The position numbers were made by a program, and so were the translations under genes. DNA of 64,000 nt from Euglena gracilis (lineage: Eukaryota; Euglenida; Euglenophyceae; Euglenales), in the NCBI GenBank assembly GCA_039621445.1, contig CP154954.1:34507737-34571736 (forward strand), written 5' to 3'. Positions 28,708 through 38,433 of the stretch are shown here, in pieces (the stretch's first letter is position 1; each line of letters starts with the position of its first letter). The notes below the pieces were generated by a model. The model was not told the DNA's origin, did not search any database, and was given only the letters and a program-made list of their open reading frames with translations.

Positions 28708-31700
28708 TTGAGAATTTTGTGCCGTCCTCACCACAAGGGCAAGAGCAAGAATGCCAAAATGGTCGAAGGCCGCAGCCCCCCGTGGTTCCAGCACCAGCGC
28801 AATCCTCGATGAACGCTGATACGCTGCAAGTCACTCCCTTCTCGCAACCTTGCCCACCAATGCAGCCATCTTGGGAAGAAATTTCCCAAGACACTCGGGG
28901 CACGTTGGTCCATATCCCACGGGGAGCGTTGCGAAACGTTGGGCTCGCCTTCTGCAGCACCCTCAGTCGCTTTGTGTCAAAGCCAGGATGGGAGACCCTA
29001 CACGCACTTTGGTGCTTCCCAAAAGCTGTGCTTGCTCCATTGAAGCGGAGCGGGAAAAGCCATTGGGCTGCAGTTGGACGGAAAATTACTGAGAGAGCCA
29101 ATGCCTACCTCAACCGGTCCACAGAAGATTCGTGGGATGAGACTCGCCAAATTCGCGATGCACAAAACCCAAAGAAGAGAACACGAAGTCAGACAAAAAA
29201 TTTCGATGCTGAAAGCCAAGAAAGATTGTGCAACCGTGTTCAAAGCCTTGTCAGCCATGGGGCGGTCAGTAAAGCCTGCCGCATGCTGACTTCTGATGGA
29301 ATCCAAGATGCAGACGACCCGCTAATCTTGGAACGGTTGGCTGCCTTGCACCCTCCTGAACCCCAACCTGGAAGGCAAAATCTGCCTCCGGACTTCCCTC
29401 GCCTCGAATTCGATCTCAGTGAAGATGCAACCAGGGAGCGCCTAATTGAAATACGGAAAGCAGTCATGTCTTTCCCGAAGGAGTCCTCACCAGGACCGTC
29501 TGGACTTCGTCCAGATCATCTTAAAGACATGCTCTCTGATCCCCTGGGGACACAATCAGAACAACTCCTCACAATTTTGGACCAATTCGTCCGAACATGT
29601 TTGACAAACGGAATCCACAACTCTGCGGCATGGATTTTCGCTGGTGCCCGTTTGACTCCTCTTCGAAAACCCTGCAATCCAAGCGAAAACCTTGATGAGC
29701 TTGGCAATACCAACCCCATTCCTGACCCAAAGAAGGATGGCACGCGACCAATTGCAGCTGGGGAATGCCTGCGCCGATTGGTGGGCAAATATTTGATGAG
29801 GCACCCCAAAATCAGGGACCGCCTTAAAGAACTGCAGCCACTACAATGCGGTGTAGGGGTCCAGGGGGCATGTGAACTCATTGCTATGGGACTGCAGCAA
29901 GAAGTAAATCACCTGCACATGCAACAGGACAGCACCTGGGCTTTGTTACAGGTAGATTTCAGCAATGCTTTTAATTGCGTAAAAAGAAAGACAGTCCTTG
30001 CTGAAGTGGCTAAACGCTGCCCGGAGGCGTACGTTTGGTTCGAGAGTTGCTACGCCGAACACAGCCCGCTCTTTTGTGGGTCATCACACCTTCGGAGTGC
30101 CTCTGGCGTACAACAAGGGGACCCTTGTGGCCCAGCCGGATTCGCCTTGGCGTTGCAATCTCTCGTCGAGTCCTTGCAAGACGTGGTGCCACTGCAATTG
30201 TGTTATTTGGATGATGGACACATCCTGGGAACCCTCCCACAATTACATGCAGCAATTACAGAAATTCAACGACAGGGGACGCTACTAGGCATACACCTCA
30301 ACGCAAAAAAATGCCGCATGTGGGGCCCTGCAGCAACAGAAGCCAATCGTGCTGAAATGCCGCCAAACAGCCCACTTCGTGCAGTCCCAATCGTGAACTA
30401 CTCCCCTAATTCTGGTATACGGGCCCTGGGAATCTCGGTATGCCATCCACAAAGCGGTGGCTTTGCGGGGGAAGTGTGGGCTGAACGTGCAACAGGTGTG
30501 CAGAAAGCTTGCCGGGCCCTTTTGAACCTGCCGCAAGCCCATATTCAGTTCTGTCTCTTACGAACCTGCCTAGATGCATGCAAAGTTAATGACCTCATGC
30601 GTGCAACAGAACTGGGGCAGGCAAATGACGCATGTGCTCTGTTGACCAAAGAAATCAGGAACACAATGAGCAACATTGTTGGATCCCCAATCGATGACAA
30701 CCAATGGGCTCAGGCCACCCTACCCGTGCGTCATGGCGGACTCGGAATTCGGGACCCATCACTGGAACGTCTCCCAGCACGTATATCCGGCATTGTGACG
30801 TTTGTCAGCAATGGCAGACGCACCCTGGGCCTGGCAGACCGAGGAGTACCGAAAGACACTGCGGAGTGCCTGTCCTCTGCCAACTCCATCCTCGAAGGAA
30901 CTCCCCCAACGCAAACATGGGCCGCGGATGTATCACTGCTGAACGAAGCCCAAAGCCCTCACATTCAACAGAAGTGGTGGGGTGAATGCTTTGCGAAACA
31001 ACGACAAAAAGTATTATCCTCTAACCTTCACGGTCAAGACGCCGTCCGGTTCGCAAGCCAACAGCAGCCCCACGCAATGGCCTGGGCTTCTGTCACACCA
31101 TCCTCTGGACTGAAAACATTGGTCGCTTCTGCCGAATTCAAAGGATTTCTAAAGTGGTCACTGGGAGCACCAGTTTGTCCACCAACGGGATCAACGTGCC
31201 CACGCTGCACCAAGCCAATGGACAACCTGGGTAATCACCTTGTATGCTGCAGCTCAAATGGCATCACGCGGCGACATGGTGCAATCCAGGACTTTGTGTT
31301 CCAACTGGCACATGATGCTGGATTTACTGCAAAAAAAGAACAAGGAGGTCCAGAGAGAACACGCCCGGGCGATGTCCTCATCAGCAGACTTGACGCCAAT
31401 GGTCCTGGAGCAGTGGATATCACAGTGAGACACACAGCAGCACCGTACAGACCGTTGCGTGACACAGCTGAACTAACTGAATGGTATGAACGCCAAGAGA
31501 AGGAAAAACATTCAAAATATGACGCCACCTGTGGGAGGATGGGATGGACCTGCATTCCATTTGTTGTTGACTGCTATGGCGGCCTAGGCCAAGAAGCGCT
31601 AACCTTAATGTCAACACTGATGAAACTTCTCCTCGGTCAACAAGATGCATGGTCAAAAGGCAAAACTGAAGCCGACACATGGCAACTTCTATCAATAACT

Positions 31701-31802
31701 ATTGCGCGAGAGATCGCGCGACAAGTAATCTGGGGACGGTATGCAGGCAACGACACAGATCCAGAAGTAACCAACACCATACACCAGCCGTATTGTCTGT
31801 AA
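28671..31802 (+). CDS. D reverse transcriptase / RLE protein (~1,040 aa)
   Basis: Long intact frame overlapping the end of the previous frame. It has no ATG start, so it was probably fused to the 2A polyprotein through one frameshift near 28,640-28,700, accidental or programmed. Pre-RT: SWEEISQDTRGTL...WETLHALWCFPKAVL. RT: FPKESSPGPSGLRPDHLKD, motif A LLQVDFSNAFNCVKR (about residue 423), motif B SGVQQGDPCGPAGFALAL, motif C LCYLDDGHILG (about 508). Thumb: LRTCLDACKVNDLMR. Zinc: CPRCTKPMDNLGNHLVCC (about 840). RLE-like: RTRPGDVLISRLDANG...VDITVRH (about 893). The most complete RT in the window beside B2; a candidate active enzyme. Confidence 0.9.
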   Translation, partial: NSRVCAPQGQGLIENFVPSSPQGQEQECQNGRRPQPPVVPAPAQSSMNADTLQVTPFSQPCPPMQPSWEEISQDTRGTLVHIPRGALRNVGLAFCSTLSRFVSKPGWETLHALWCFPKAVLAPLKRSGKSHWAAVGRKITERANAYLNRSTEDSWDETRQIRDAQNPKKRTRSQTKNFDAESQERLCNRVQSLVSHGAVSKACRMLTSDGIQDADDPLILERLAALHPPEPQPGRQNLPPDFPRLEFDLSEDATRERLIEIRKAVMSFPKESSPGPSGLRPDHLKDMLSDPLGTQSEQLLTILDQFVRTCLTNGIHNSAAWIFAGARLTPLRKPCNPSENLDELGNTNPIPDPKKDGTRPIAAGECLRRLVGKYLMRHPKIRDRLKELQPLQCGVGVQGACELIAMGLQQEVNHLHMQQDSTWALLQVDFSNAFNCVKRKTVLAEVAKRCPEAYVWFESCYAEHSPLFCGSSHLRSASGVQQGDPCGPAGFALALQSLVESLQDVVPLQLCYLDDGHILGTLPQLHAAITEIQRQGTLLGIHLNAKKCRMWGPAATEANRAEMPPNSPLRAVPIVNYSPNSGIRALGISVCHPQSGGFAGEVWAERATGVQKACRALLNLPQAHIQFCLLRTCLDACKVNDLMRATELGQANDACALLTKEIRNTMSNIVGSPIDDNQWAQATLPVRHGGLGIRDPSLERLPARISGIVTFVSNGRRTLGLADRGVPKDTAECLSSANSILEGTPPTQTWAADVSLLNEAQSPHIQQKWWGECFAKQRQKVLSSNLHGQDAVRFASQQQPHAMAWASVTPSSGLKTLVASAEFKGFLKWSLGAPVCPPTGSTCPRCTKPMDNLGNHLVCCSSNGITRRHGAIQDFVFQLAHDAGFTAKKEQGGPERTRPGDVLISRLDANGPGAVDITVRHTAAPYRPLRDTAELTEWYERQEKEKHSKYDATCGRMGWTCIPFVVDCYGGLGQEALTLMSTLMKLLLGQQDAWSKGKTEADTWQLLSITIAREIARQVIWGRYAGNDTDPEVTNTIHQPYCL

Positions 31803-32408
31803 AGAAGACCACGACGACCCCTAGACACAGAACAAACAATTGTCCTTAAACCATCCACAACTCGTCAAAAAAGTAAACAACAGTACCCAACCATCAGCAA
31901 CCTGTGTCTCACATTGGCAAGAGAAGTGGCCCGCCAGCTGACTTGAGGAACAGTGGCGGAGCCATCTGGAACGGTGGATCCCACCACCCATTGCCCATAT
32001 GAAACGGAGTGAGCAATTTGACCACAGGGCCGAAGACGCCATGACACACCAACCGTACGCATAACCAACCACGAGACTAATTTAACCAAAAAACAAGCAA
32101 ATCACACCTTGCAACGAATGGACCAAGTCTACAAAGACGTCCAAACCCTTACCTCACCGAAAACAGAGCCTTCCCTGCGCCAACTCCCCAAAACCAAAAC
32201 TTGTCGCAGCCACAACCTCAACACCCAACAGTCCCCATGGCCGTTCCATTGAACCTTCCCTGCCGCTGTACACTTTCCTCTCACACTCGCTATCCCCCCT
32301 CCGAACTGTGCCCTTCACCGCCGTTCTACTTCACCCTCGCCTCTCCCCCCTCCCACCTTGAGAACTTGCTATGTGCATTACTCTCACCCGCACAGGACTT
32401 CGGATTTT
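31803..32408 (+). other. D 3' UTR
   Basis: AC-rich, no gene. It ends CTATGTGCATTACTCTC...GACTTCGGATTTT and meets the 3' end of B2 (minus) with no spacer. No clear TATA box like those in the other elements. Confidence 0.55.
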
Positions 32409-32409
32409 G

Positions 32410-35400
32410 AGTGTTCGAGGGTGCGAGGCTATACACAACGAAGGAGTGTGGGTCGAGCGGTGAGAGCAAGGGCAAAGCCCAAGCAGAGAGTGATGGGTGG
32501 AGAGGTGTGAAGTGTGCATGCGCGGTGTTCTCCGGCTTTGTGGCTCCGGAAGGCTGGTGCAACGGGGAGCATTTTCACCTTACGAGTTCAGGATCATACG
32601 ATCTGTGGCTCTTTCGGCCAACCGCAGCTGCCGTGCAACTGCACGGGCCAGTGTGATGGCCAAGTTTTCGGTCAATTCCTGAAATTTTCGTTGTTTGGCT
32701 GTTCCAGAACATGAATTGGTCGCGAGGCGTAGGACATCGCGTAGGAGTTTGGAGGCTGCCGGTCCTGTGCACCCCCAGGGGTTAAATGCAGCCCCAATGT
32801 ACTCCCACTGGTGGCGGGCGCACCGTTCTTCAGCTTGTGTTCTCTTGTGCATTTCAGCGTCTGGTAGAGTACGCTGAACTCGGGTCAAGTTCAGAGGCCA
32901 CCGTGATGGGGCCAGCGGGTGTTCAATGGTGACATCAACAGCGAGATGCTTCCCTTTGTTCCACCCCAGGAGGAGGAGATCAGCGTCACGGGTGCCACCC
33001 TCGCATCCCTGTTCTTTGCGAAGAGTGATGCCTGCGCGTTGGCACAGGTCAAAAATGGCGTAACGAACACAGTTGTGCCTTTCTGTTATGCCATTCCTTC
33101 TGCAAGCCAGGAGGTGATCGCCAAATGGATCGACTGCCTCAGCACACAGGGGGCACAGAAGCATGTCCGTTGTTGGGATCAGGGGTAAGCCAGTCCAGAA
33201 GCGTAGAAGCAGTCTGTATTCGTCCGGAGCTAGGACGGTATTCACCGACCTGGATGGTAAGACGGTCATCCAATTTTGAAGGAAGGCAGAGGACTGGCAA
33301 CGAAGCCTGGCAATGTCCCGAAGAGGTGCACCGTCCTCCAAAGTTGCCACGCGAACGGCGTGGAAACGTTCGGCCCACCACGATTGAGTGGAGTGATCTG
33401 GGGTGGAACAGGCCAAGGAAGAAGGGTTGGCGATCCAGGAAGCCAATGGTTCGCTGTGCGGGCCCAAGGTGTCACGAGCCAGTTGGGCGACGGGGATGGT
33501 ATCTGGTAGCGGGAGCATGCGCCAGGGCGGAGGGATATTGAAGCCGGGCGCTCGTTGGGAAAAACCCACGCAAGCAGCCAAACGGGCAGCTGGTCTTTCC
33601 AACTGGGGGTCTGTGATGCCCCACCCTGTCTTATTGCACGGCAAGGTGATTTGTTTCCAATGCAAGGTAGACTGGGGTGCCCCCACAATGTCACAGGCAG
33701 CACTCCGGATGGAGTCGGAGATCACTTGCACACTGTGCGTCCCGGAGGAAATGTTTGTCTGACGCAGAAGGTGCGTGACGCGGCAGCCATCCAGAAAGTT
33801 GCGCAGCAAACAATGTTGGAGTTGGGGATCCGGCAGTTGTTGGAGGCGCGAGATGGTAGCTTGAAATTTTTCGGATGCCTTGGCCCACGTGGTGTCAGAA
33901 AAGGTGCAGTCACCAGGATAGTCGCAAGGTACCCCTAGGCACAGGATGCCACTGCCCGGTCCCCATGGGGTGACCGGGAAGTTTTGTGCAAGGTGGTCGG
34001 GAGGCAGGATCTGAAGAGCCGGGGGTTTCGGAGTGGCACAGGGTACACCTGGTCCCCATAAGGCACACTTGGAGGGGTTGAGGTGGAGCCCAACGCTGCC
34101 AAGTGCCGTGGCCAGAGAAGCCGTGAAAGGCAGAACATCAACGGCAGGGCCGATGACAGTACCGTCGTCCAAGTACCACGCCTGCCACACCGTGTTGGGC
34201 AAATTGGCCGAAGCCTGTTGCAGCGCCTGATGGAGACCCAAGGCAAAGGCAATGGGCCCACATGTGTCCCCTTGATGGACACCGGTCCTGCTGTGACACA
34301 GCACGTCACCCTGGCAAAGAAGTGGGACGTCTTCTCCGTAGGAGAATCGGAGCCAGTTGTAAAGGGACGGGCAGAGGTCCAGGGATGCCTGCAGGAACGC
34401 GGATCGATCAATGGTGTTGAAGGCGTTGGAAACGTCGGCCTGGAAAACCACCCAATCGCCATCCACTGGCAGAGACGCCAGTGCGGCCTGTACCGCCAAC
34501 CCGACTGTCTCCGCACCGTAGCGCACCCCCACTCCCAATTGCTGCGGGAACAGCTGAGACGTTTCCGCTTTGCACTGCGGGTGTCGCAACAGCATTTTCC
34601 CAATGAAGCGCCGCAGGCAATCCCCCACGGCGATCGGCCGTAGACCGCCACCCTTTTTGGTAAGTGGGATCAGGTTTGACGTACCAAAAAAGATCGAGGC
34701 TTTTGCTGGCAAAGAGCCCTCCCAGGCCTTCTGAGCCAGGGACCCCAAGGCTATGTGTAGCGGGCCTGTCCCGGCCTCACGGTCCAACAAGTCCCGAAGG
34801 TCTTGTGGACGGAGACCAGATGGGCCGGGGGCGCTGCCACGGGGGAAAGAGGCTGCAGCTTCTTGCACAATTGAAGACCAGTTGAAGTCAGTAGTTTGTG
34901 GAGAATTGCCTGCCCCAGGCAGCGGCAAACTGGCTCGTAATGGAGACCCCTGTGGATGGAGCGACAGGAGCTTCTGCATCACTGCTGGATCCCCGGGCGA
35001 TGCCAGGGGCAAAGAGGTGAGAGCGTCCACGGCCTTGCCGAGGGCCCCTTCTTCAACGAGTCCGCGCACCCGGTCCATAAGACCACGTGCCACAGAGTCA
35101 GAAGTAGAGCCAGAGGGGTTGGCGCGGGTGGTGGGCCGCTTTCGCCGTCTGTCAGAGCGAAGCGGATCAAACAGAGCGGCAAACTCTCCTGCGTGCCACT
35201 GTGCCAGTCTCTTTTCCAGGAGGCAATGCAATGTGTGTTGATGGGAAGACGAGGTTTTGGGAGGGGCACCAAGAACGAGTTTCGGAAAAATGAACAGGCG
35301 GTGTAGAGCTTCCCAGGTTTGGGCTTGGAGAAAGGTCTGAATGGAGGATGCAAGGGCGTCACAAATTGCGTGACGACTTGGCAGTGGGATACGGCGAAGA

Positions 35401-35600
35401 GTGGGGCAGTTGGTGGAGAGAACCACCTGCAGATCGGGCTGCATATCTGGGCACGGGAGAGACACAGGAGTGCCATTCCCGAGGGGTTGGTGCGGTGAAG
35501 AGGGGAGTGGGACGGAGGGGTGTGAAGAAGCGTGGACGGCCGAGGCACCCTGGTGGGGGCATTGGCAACGGGTTTGTGTTTGAGCTTTTTTTTTTGATTG
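32410..35600 (-). mobile_element. B2: RLE-type non-LTR retrotransposon with intact ORF
   Basis: Runs from the promoter/leader module (35,602-35,836) to its 3' end at about 32,410 (GTGTATAGCC...AACACTCAAAATCC). No stop or frameshift from the leader to the C-terminus. No 2A motif is visible. It is the reference for reading B1 and B3. Confidence 0.9.
32580..35444 (-). CDS. B2 reverse transcriptase / RLE protein (954 aa)
   Basis: Start placed at the first ATG after the leader (MQPDLQVVLSTNC). The frame is open far upstream through the leader, so a non-ATG or upstream start is possible. Pre-RT: LHRLFIFPKLVLGAPP. RT: FPRGSAPGPSGLRPQDLRD, motif A ADVSNAFNTIDR (about residue 335), motif B TGVHQGDTCGPIAFALGL, motif C AWYLDDGTVIG (about 425). 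Thumb: LRNFLDGCRVTHLLR. Zinc: CPLCAEAVDPFGDHLLAC plus ERHNCVRYAIF (about 760-795). RLE-like: TRDADLLLLGWNKG...AVDVTIEHPLAPSRW (about 815-840). The C-terminus FNPWGCTGPAA is also kept in B1 and B3. Expected to nick target DNA and prime cDNA synthesis there. Confidence 0.9.
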   Translation of the reverse strand: MQPDLQVVLSTNCPTLRRIPLPSRHAICDALASSIQTFLQAQTWEALHRLFIFPKLVLGAPPKTSSSHQHTLHCLLEKRLAQWHAGEFAALFDPLRSDRRRKRPTTRANPSGSTSDSVARGLMDRVRGLVEEGALGKAVDALTSLPLASPGDPAVMQKLLSLHPQGSPLRASLPLPGAGNSPQTTDFNWSSIVQEAAASFPRGSAPGPSGLRPQDLRDLLDREAGTGPLHIALGSLAQKAWEGSLPAKASIFFGTSNLIPLTKKGGGLRPIAVGDCLRRFIGKMLLRHPQCKAETSQLFPQQLGVGVRYGAETVGLAVQAALASLPVDGDWVVFQADVSNAFNTIDRSAFLQASLDLCPSLYNWLRFSYGEDVPLLCQGDVLCHSRTGVHQGDTCGPIAFALGLHQALQQASANLPNTVWQAWYLDDGTVIGPAVDVLPFTASLATALGSVGLHLNPSKCALWGPGVPCATPKPPALQILPPDHLAQNFPVTPWGPGSGILCLGVPCDYPGDCTFSDTTWAKASEKFQATISRLQQLPDPQLQHCLLRNFLDGCRVTHLLRQTNISSGTHSVQVISDSIRSAACDIVGAPQSTLHWKQITLPCNKTGWGITDPQLERPAARLAACVGFSQRAPGFNIPPPWRMLPLPDTIPVAQLARDTLGPHSEPLASWIANPSSLACSTPDHSTQSWWAERFHAVRVATLEDGAPLRDIARLRCQSSAFLQNWMTVLPSRSVNTVLAPDEYRLLLRFWTGLPLIPTTDMLLCPLCAEAVDPFGDHLLACRRNGITERHNCVRYAIFDLCQRAGITLRKEQGCEGGTRDADLLLLGWNKGKHLAVDVTIEHPLAPSRWPLNLTRVQRTLPDAEMHKRTQAEERCARHQWEYIGAAFNPWGCTGPAASKLLRDVLRLATNSCSGTAKQRKFQELTENLAITLARAVARQLRLAERATDRMILNS

Positions 35601-35601
35601 G

Positions 35602-35836
35602 GAATGCAACCTGCCGAACGGTGGTGGGGCGAACCGAATCCACCGACCAGTGGCACAGCCTACTGGATTTGAAGAGTTCAGGGGAGTAAGGCTATGTACA
35701 GAGGCAACAGTCTGTGCACGCTGGTGAAGGGAGGGAAGGTAAAAGGGGCGAGCAAAGAGAACAGTATAAGGCGCGAGGTGAGGCCGCTGTTGATCAGCTT
35801 CCGGAGTCCTTCGTCCACGTGAGTCAGAGTGGTTGG
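35602..35836 (-). promoter_or_regulatory. Promoter/leader module upstream of B2
   Basis: Minus-strand twin of 24,767-25,000, with the same start (GCCCAACCACTCTGACTCACG), CGCGCCTTATACTG, TGTACATAGCC and leader-1 (35,620-35,671) ending GTTCGGCAGGTTGCATT, then a poly-A-like run. The identity of this module before two different element families suggests a transferable promoter. Confidence 0.65.
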
Positions 35837-36660
35837 GCAAATGGTTCCCATACTCCCCGGTACGGGAAAATTCCGCATGGCCGTTTCTGGCCTCCCGCCG
35901 CATTTCGGCGGGACGAGGACCGCTTTTTCGGGTCCGCCGCCCTCGAAAACCCCCCTTGTGGACATCTGAGCGGGCTCCACCGGGTCTTCTGAATGAAGCA
36001 ACTGTGATGGCCGATACCGGAGGGCAGTAGTTCCCGTGTACCACGGACTCCAACAAAGTACTCAACAAGGGTCGAAACCTCCAAAGAGCATTTTGAGTGC
36101 AACAGCAATTTTTGCAGTCTTTTCGCAAGTGGATATGGCGGACTTCTGATCATAATGGCGGGCCCTTCGCCCAACACCCTTCCGACCGGGAGGGAATGAC
36201 ATGGCACTAATCCGGGAATCGTCGTGGGAGTCTTTGGGGCAAAAAGTCCACATGTTATGTTTTGTTCGCTTCTCATGCCTTCGGTGATGATGATGATGTC
36301 GATGGCTGGTCCGGGGCTGACCTCCCGGGCTGCTGCTCCAGGGCTGATCTCCTGGGCTCGTTGGGGGTTGGGGGGCTCACCCCTTTGGTTGGCATGCTGG
36401 GGGTTGCAAGGCTTGTTCTCTTGCCCCCGGTGCCGTCGAACGCTGCGGGGCTGTGTCTCCCGCTGCTCTGGAGCTGTGGGGCTTGGCATCCCACAGGAAT
36501 CAAGCTGGTTTGTCAAGTAGAGAACTGGTCACGATCAACAGTTGCAAAGGAGTGGAAGTAGTCGATGACTTCAGAAAGCAATATCTTGAAACTTCAGATA
36601 CCCAAGGTAAATAATAATGCTTGACCCCGACCCCGGGGCTTTCAAGACAAGTTATGCGGA
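35837..36660 (-). other. Low-identity remnant between B2 module and 5' signature
   Basis: Downstream (minus) of the 5' signature at 36,661. Short Ser/Pro/Gln-rich frames (such as 36,273-36,503, SALEQQPGRSAPDQPSTSS) could be a decayed ORF1. No domain recognised. Confidence 0.3.
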
Positions 36661-36684
36661 AGACGAAAAAAAAATAGACACTCA
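36661..36684 (-). promoter_or_regulatory. 5' signature remnant
   Basis: Minus strand TGAGTGTCTAT plus nine T and CG, as in A1, D and E. It lies downstream of leader-1 of the B3 junction with about 22 bp between, the same leader-then-signature order as in D. Confidence 0.6.
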
Positions 36685-36707
36685 AGTATGTTTTGGTGGT
36701 ACCCCGC

Positions 36708-36790
36708 GGTGGTGGGGCGAACCGAATCCACCGACCAGTGGCACAGCCTACTGGATTTGAGTGTTCGAGGGTGCGAGGCTATATACAACG
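36708..36790 (-). promoter_or_regulatory. TATA box + leader-1 at B3 3' end
   Basis: GTTGTATATAGCC (about 36,777-36,789) is followed about 27 bp later by CTCAAATCC and a complete leader-1 (36,708-36,758) with both stems intact (CCAGT/ACTGG and CGGTGG/CCACCG). Confidence 0.65.
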
Positions 36791-37864
36791 AAGGAGCGTG
36801 GGTCGAGCGGTGAGAGCAAGGGCAAAGCCCAAGCAGAGAGTGATGATGGGTGGAGAGGTGTGAAGTGTGCATGCGCGGTGGTGTTCTCCGGCTTTGTGGC
36901 TCCGGAAAGCTGGTGCAACGGGGAGCATTTTCACCTTACGAGTTCAGGATCATACGATCTGTGGCTCTTTCGGCCAACCGCAGCTGCCGTGCAACTGCAC
37001 GGGCCAGGGTGATGGCCAGGTTTTCGGTCAATTCCTGAAGTTTTCGTTGTTTGGCTGTTCCAGAATATGAATTGGTCGCGAGGCGTAAGACATCGCGTAG
37101 CAGTTTGGAGGCTGCCGGTCCTGTGCAACCCCAGGGGTTAAATGCAGCCCCGATGTACTCCCACTGGTGGCGGGCGCACCGTTCTTCAGCTTGTGTTCTC
37201 TTGTGCATTTCAGCGTCTGGTAAAGTGCGCTGAACTCGGGTCAAGTTCAGAGGCCACCGTGATGGGGCCAGCGGGTGTTCAATGGTGACATCCACAGCGA
37301 GATGCTTCCCTTTGTTCCACCCCAGGAGAAGGAGATCAGCGTCACGGGTGCCACCCTCGCATCCCTGTTCTTTGCGAAGAGTGATGCCGGAGCGCTGGCA
37401 CAGGTCAAAAATGGCGTCACGAACACAGTTGTGCCTTTCTGTTATGCCATTCCTTCTGCAAGCCAGGAGGTGATCGCCAAATGGATCGACTGCCTCAGCA
37501 CACAGGGGGCACAGGAGCATGTCCGTTGTTGGGATCAGGGGTAAGCCAGTCCAGAAGCGTAGAAGCAGTCTGTATTCGTCCGGAGCCAGGACGGTATTCA
37601 CCGACCTGGATGGTAAGACGGTCATCCAATTTTGAAGGAAGGCAGAGGGTTGGCAACGAAGCCTGGCAATGTCCCGAAGAGGTGCACCCTCCTCCAAAGT
37701 TGCCACGCGCACGGCGTGGAAACTTTCGGCCCACCACGATTGAGTGGAGTGATCTGGGGTGGAACAGGCCAAGGAAGAAGGGTTGGCGATCCAGGAAGCC
37801 AATGGTTCGCTGTGTGGGCCCAAAGTGTCACGAGCCAGTTTGGCGACGGGGATAGACACTCAAA
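36791..37864 (-). pseudogene. B3: 5'-truncated family-B copy
   Basis: Frame 36,936-37,850 is nearly identical to the last ~300 codons of B2 (from VAKLARDTLGPHSEPLASW to the end) with an intact zinc motif and RLE-like core, but no RT. The truncated 5' end is joined directly to TTTTGAGTGTCTAT (37,852-37,865), part of the 5' signature. The 3' UTR leads to a TATA box and leader-1. Confidence 0.9.
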
Positions 37865-37898
37865 ATTTTTTTTTTGGAATAAAATTATATAATTCGAG

Positions 37899-38022
37899 TT
37901 CACGGTGGGTAGCACAGCTTCACCCTGACCGTGCCCCGGGCCCAGGGAAACGTCTCTTTTGGCCCTCGCCACAAGGAGAACCTCCTCATGACTCCCTGTG
38001 CCGCCACAGGTCGCGGGTTGCT
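37899..38022 (-). repeat. Leader-2 conserved block, copy b
   Basis: Counterpart of 2,967-3,088. It sits between the 3' end of E and the 5' junction of B3, with ATTATATAATTTTATTCC in between. Confidence 0.7.
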
Positions 38023-38072
38023 ATACTGAGGAGTTTTACAAAGAGGTGTTCGGTGACTGGGTGAGAGGTAAG

Positions 38073-38215
38073 TGGAAAATGAGCGAGGCTCATCTTCAAT
38101 ATATAAAGTGCATGGGAGGGGCGTGTGTGTTCTGGTGTTGCCTTCTTTGGCGTGTTAGTGTCGGTACTGCTGCGTGTGGAAAATGAGCGAGGCTCACCTT
38201 CAATATATAGTGCTC
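38073..38215 (-). repeat. ~104-bp tandem duplication in E 3' UTR with TATA boxes
   Basis: GTGGAAAATGAGCGAGGCTC followed by TTCAATATATA occurs at 38,073 and 38,177; both copies carry a TATATAT box on the minus strand. A similar motif follows A0. Confidence 0.75.
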
Positions 38216-38433
38216 GGGGTAAGGGGTGTGTGGCATTTGTTGCCTTCGTTGGCGTGTTTGTGTCGGTCTGCCTTCTTTGGTGTGTATGTCTCGCGTGGAA
38301 GTGGTTGTGTGGCGAAAGGTGGTTGTGTGGCGCATGTACAGACTGCCGGTCTGTTTGCCCTTTTGTTCAGTGGATTGGATTGTATCATGTTGGGACAACG
38401 GTCTTGTTTGCACAGTCTGCGGTGGAATGGGGT

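Larger units (their letters stand above)
25017..32408 (+). mobile_element. D: full-length RLE-type non-LTR retrotransposon with four 2A-like motifs
   Basis: 5' signature, ORF1 (25,050-25,838), a frame-shifted middle (25,839-26,541), an open polyprotein frame to 28,707, and an RT-RLE frame to 31,802 overlapping the first by about 30 nt. The 3' UTR ends tail-to-tail with B2 near 32,408. Base composition is less GC-rich than A1 or B2. Confidence 0.85.

Noticed and set aside
32580-35444. 2A motif in family B
   Set aside because: I looked for D-[VI]-E-x-N-P-G-P or near variants in the B1, B2 and B3 translations and saw none.
35445-36128. B2 protein extended to its farthest upstream open codon (1,182 aa)
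   Set aside because: The extra codons cover the promoter module, TATA box and leader-1, which are also found upstream of other families and are unlikely to be coding.
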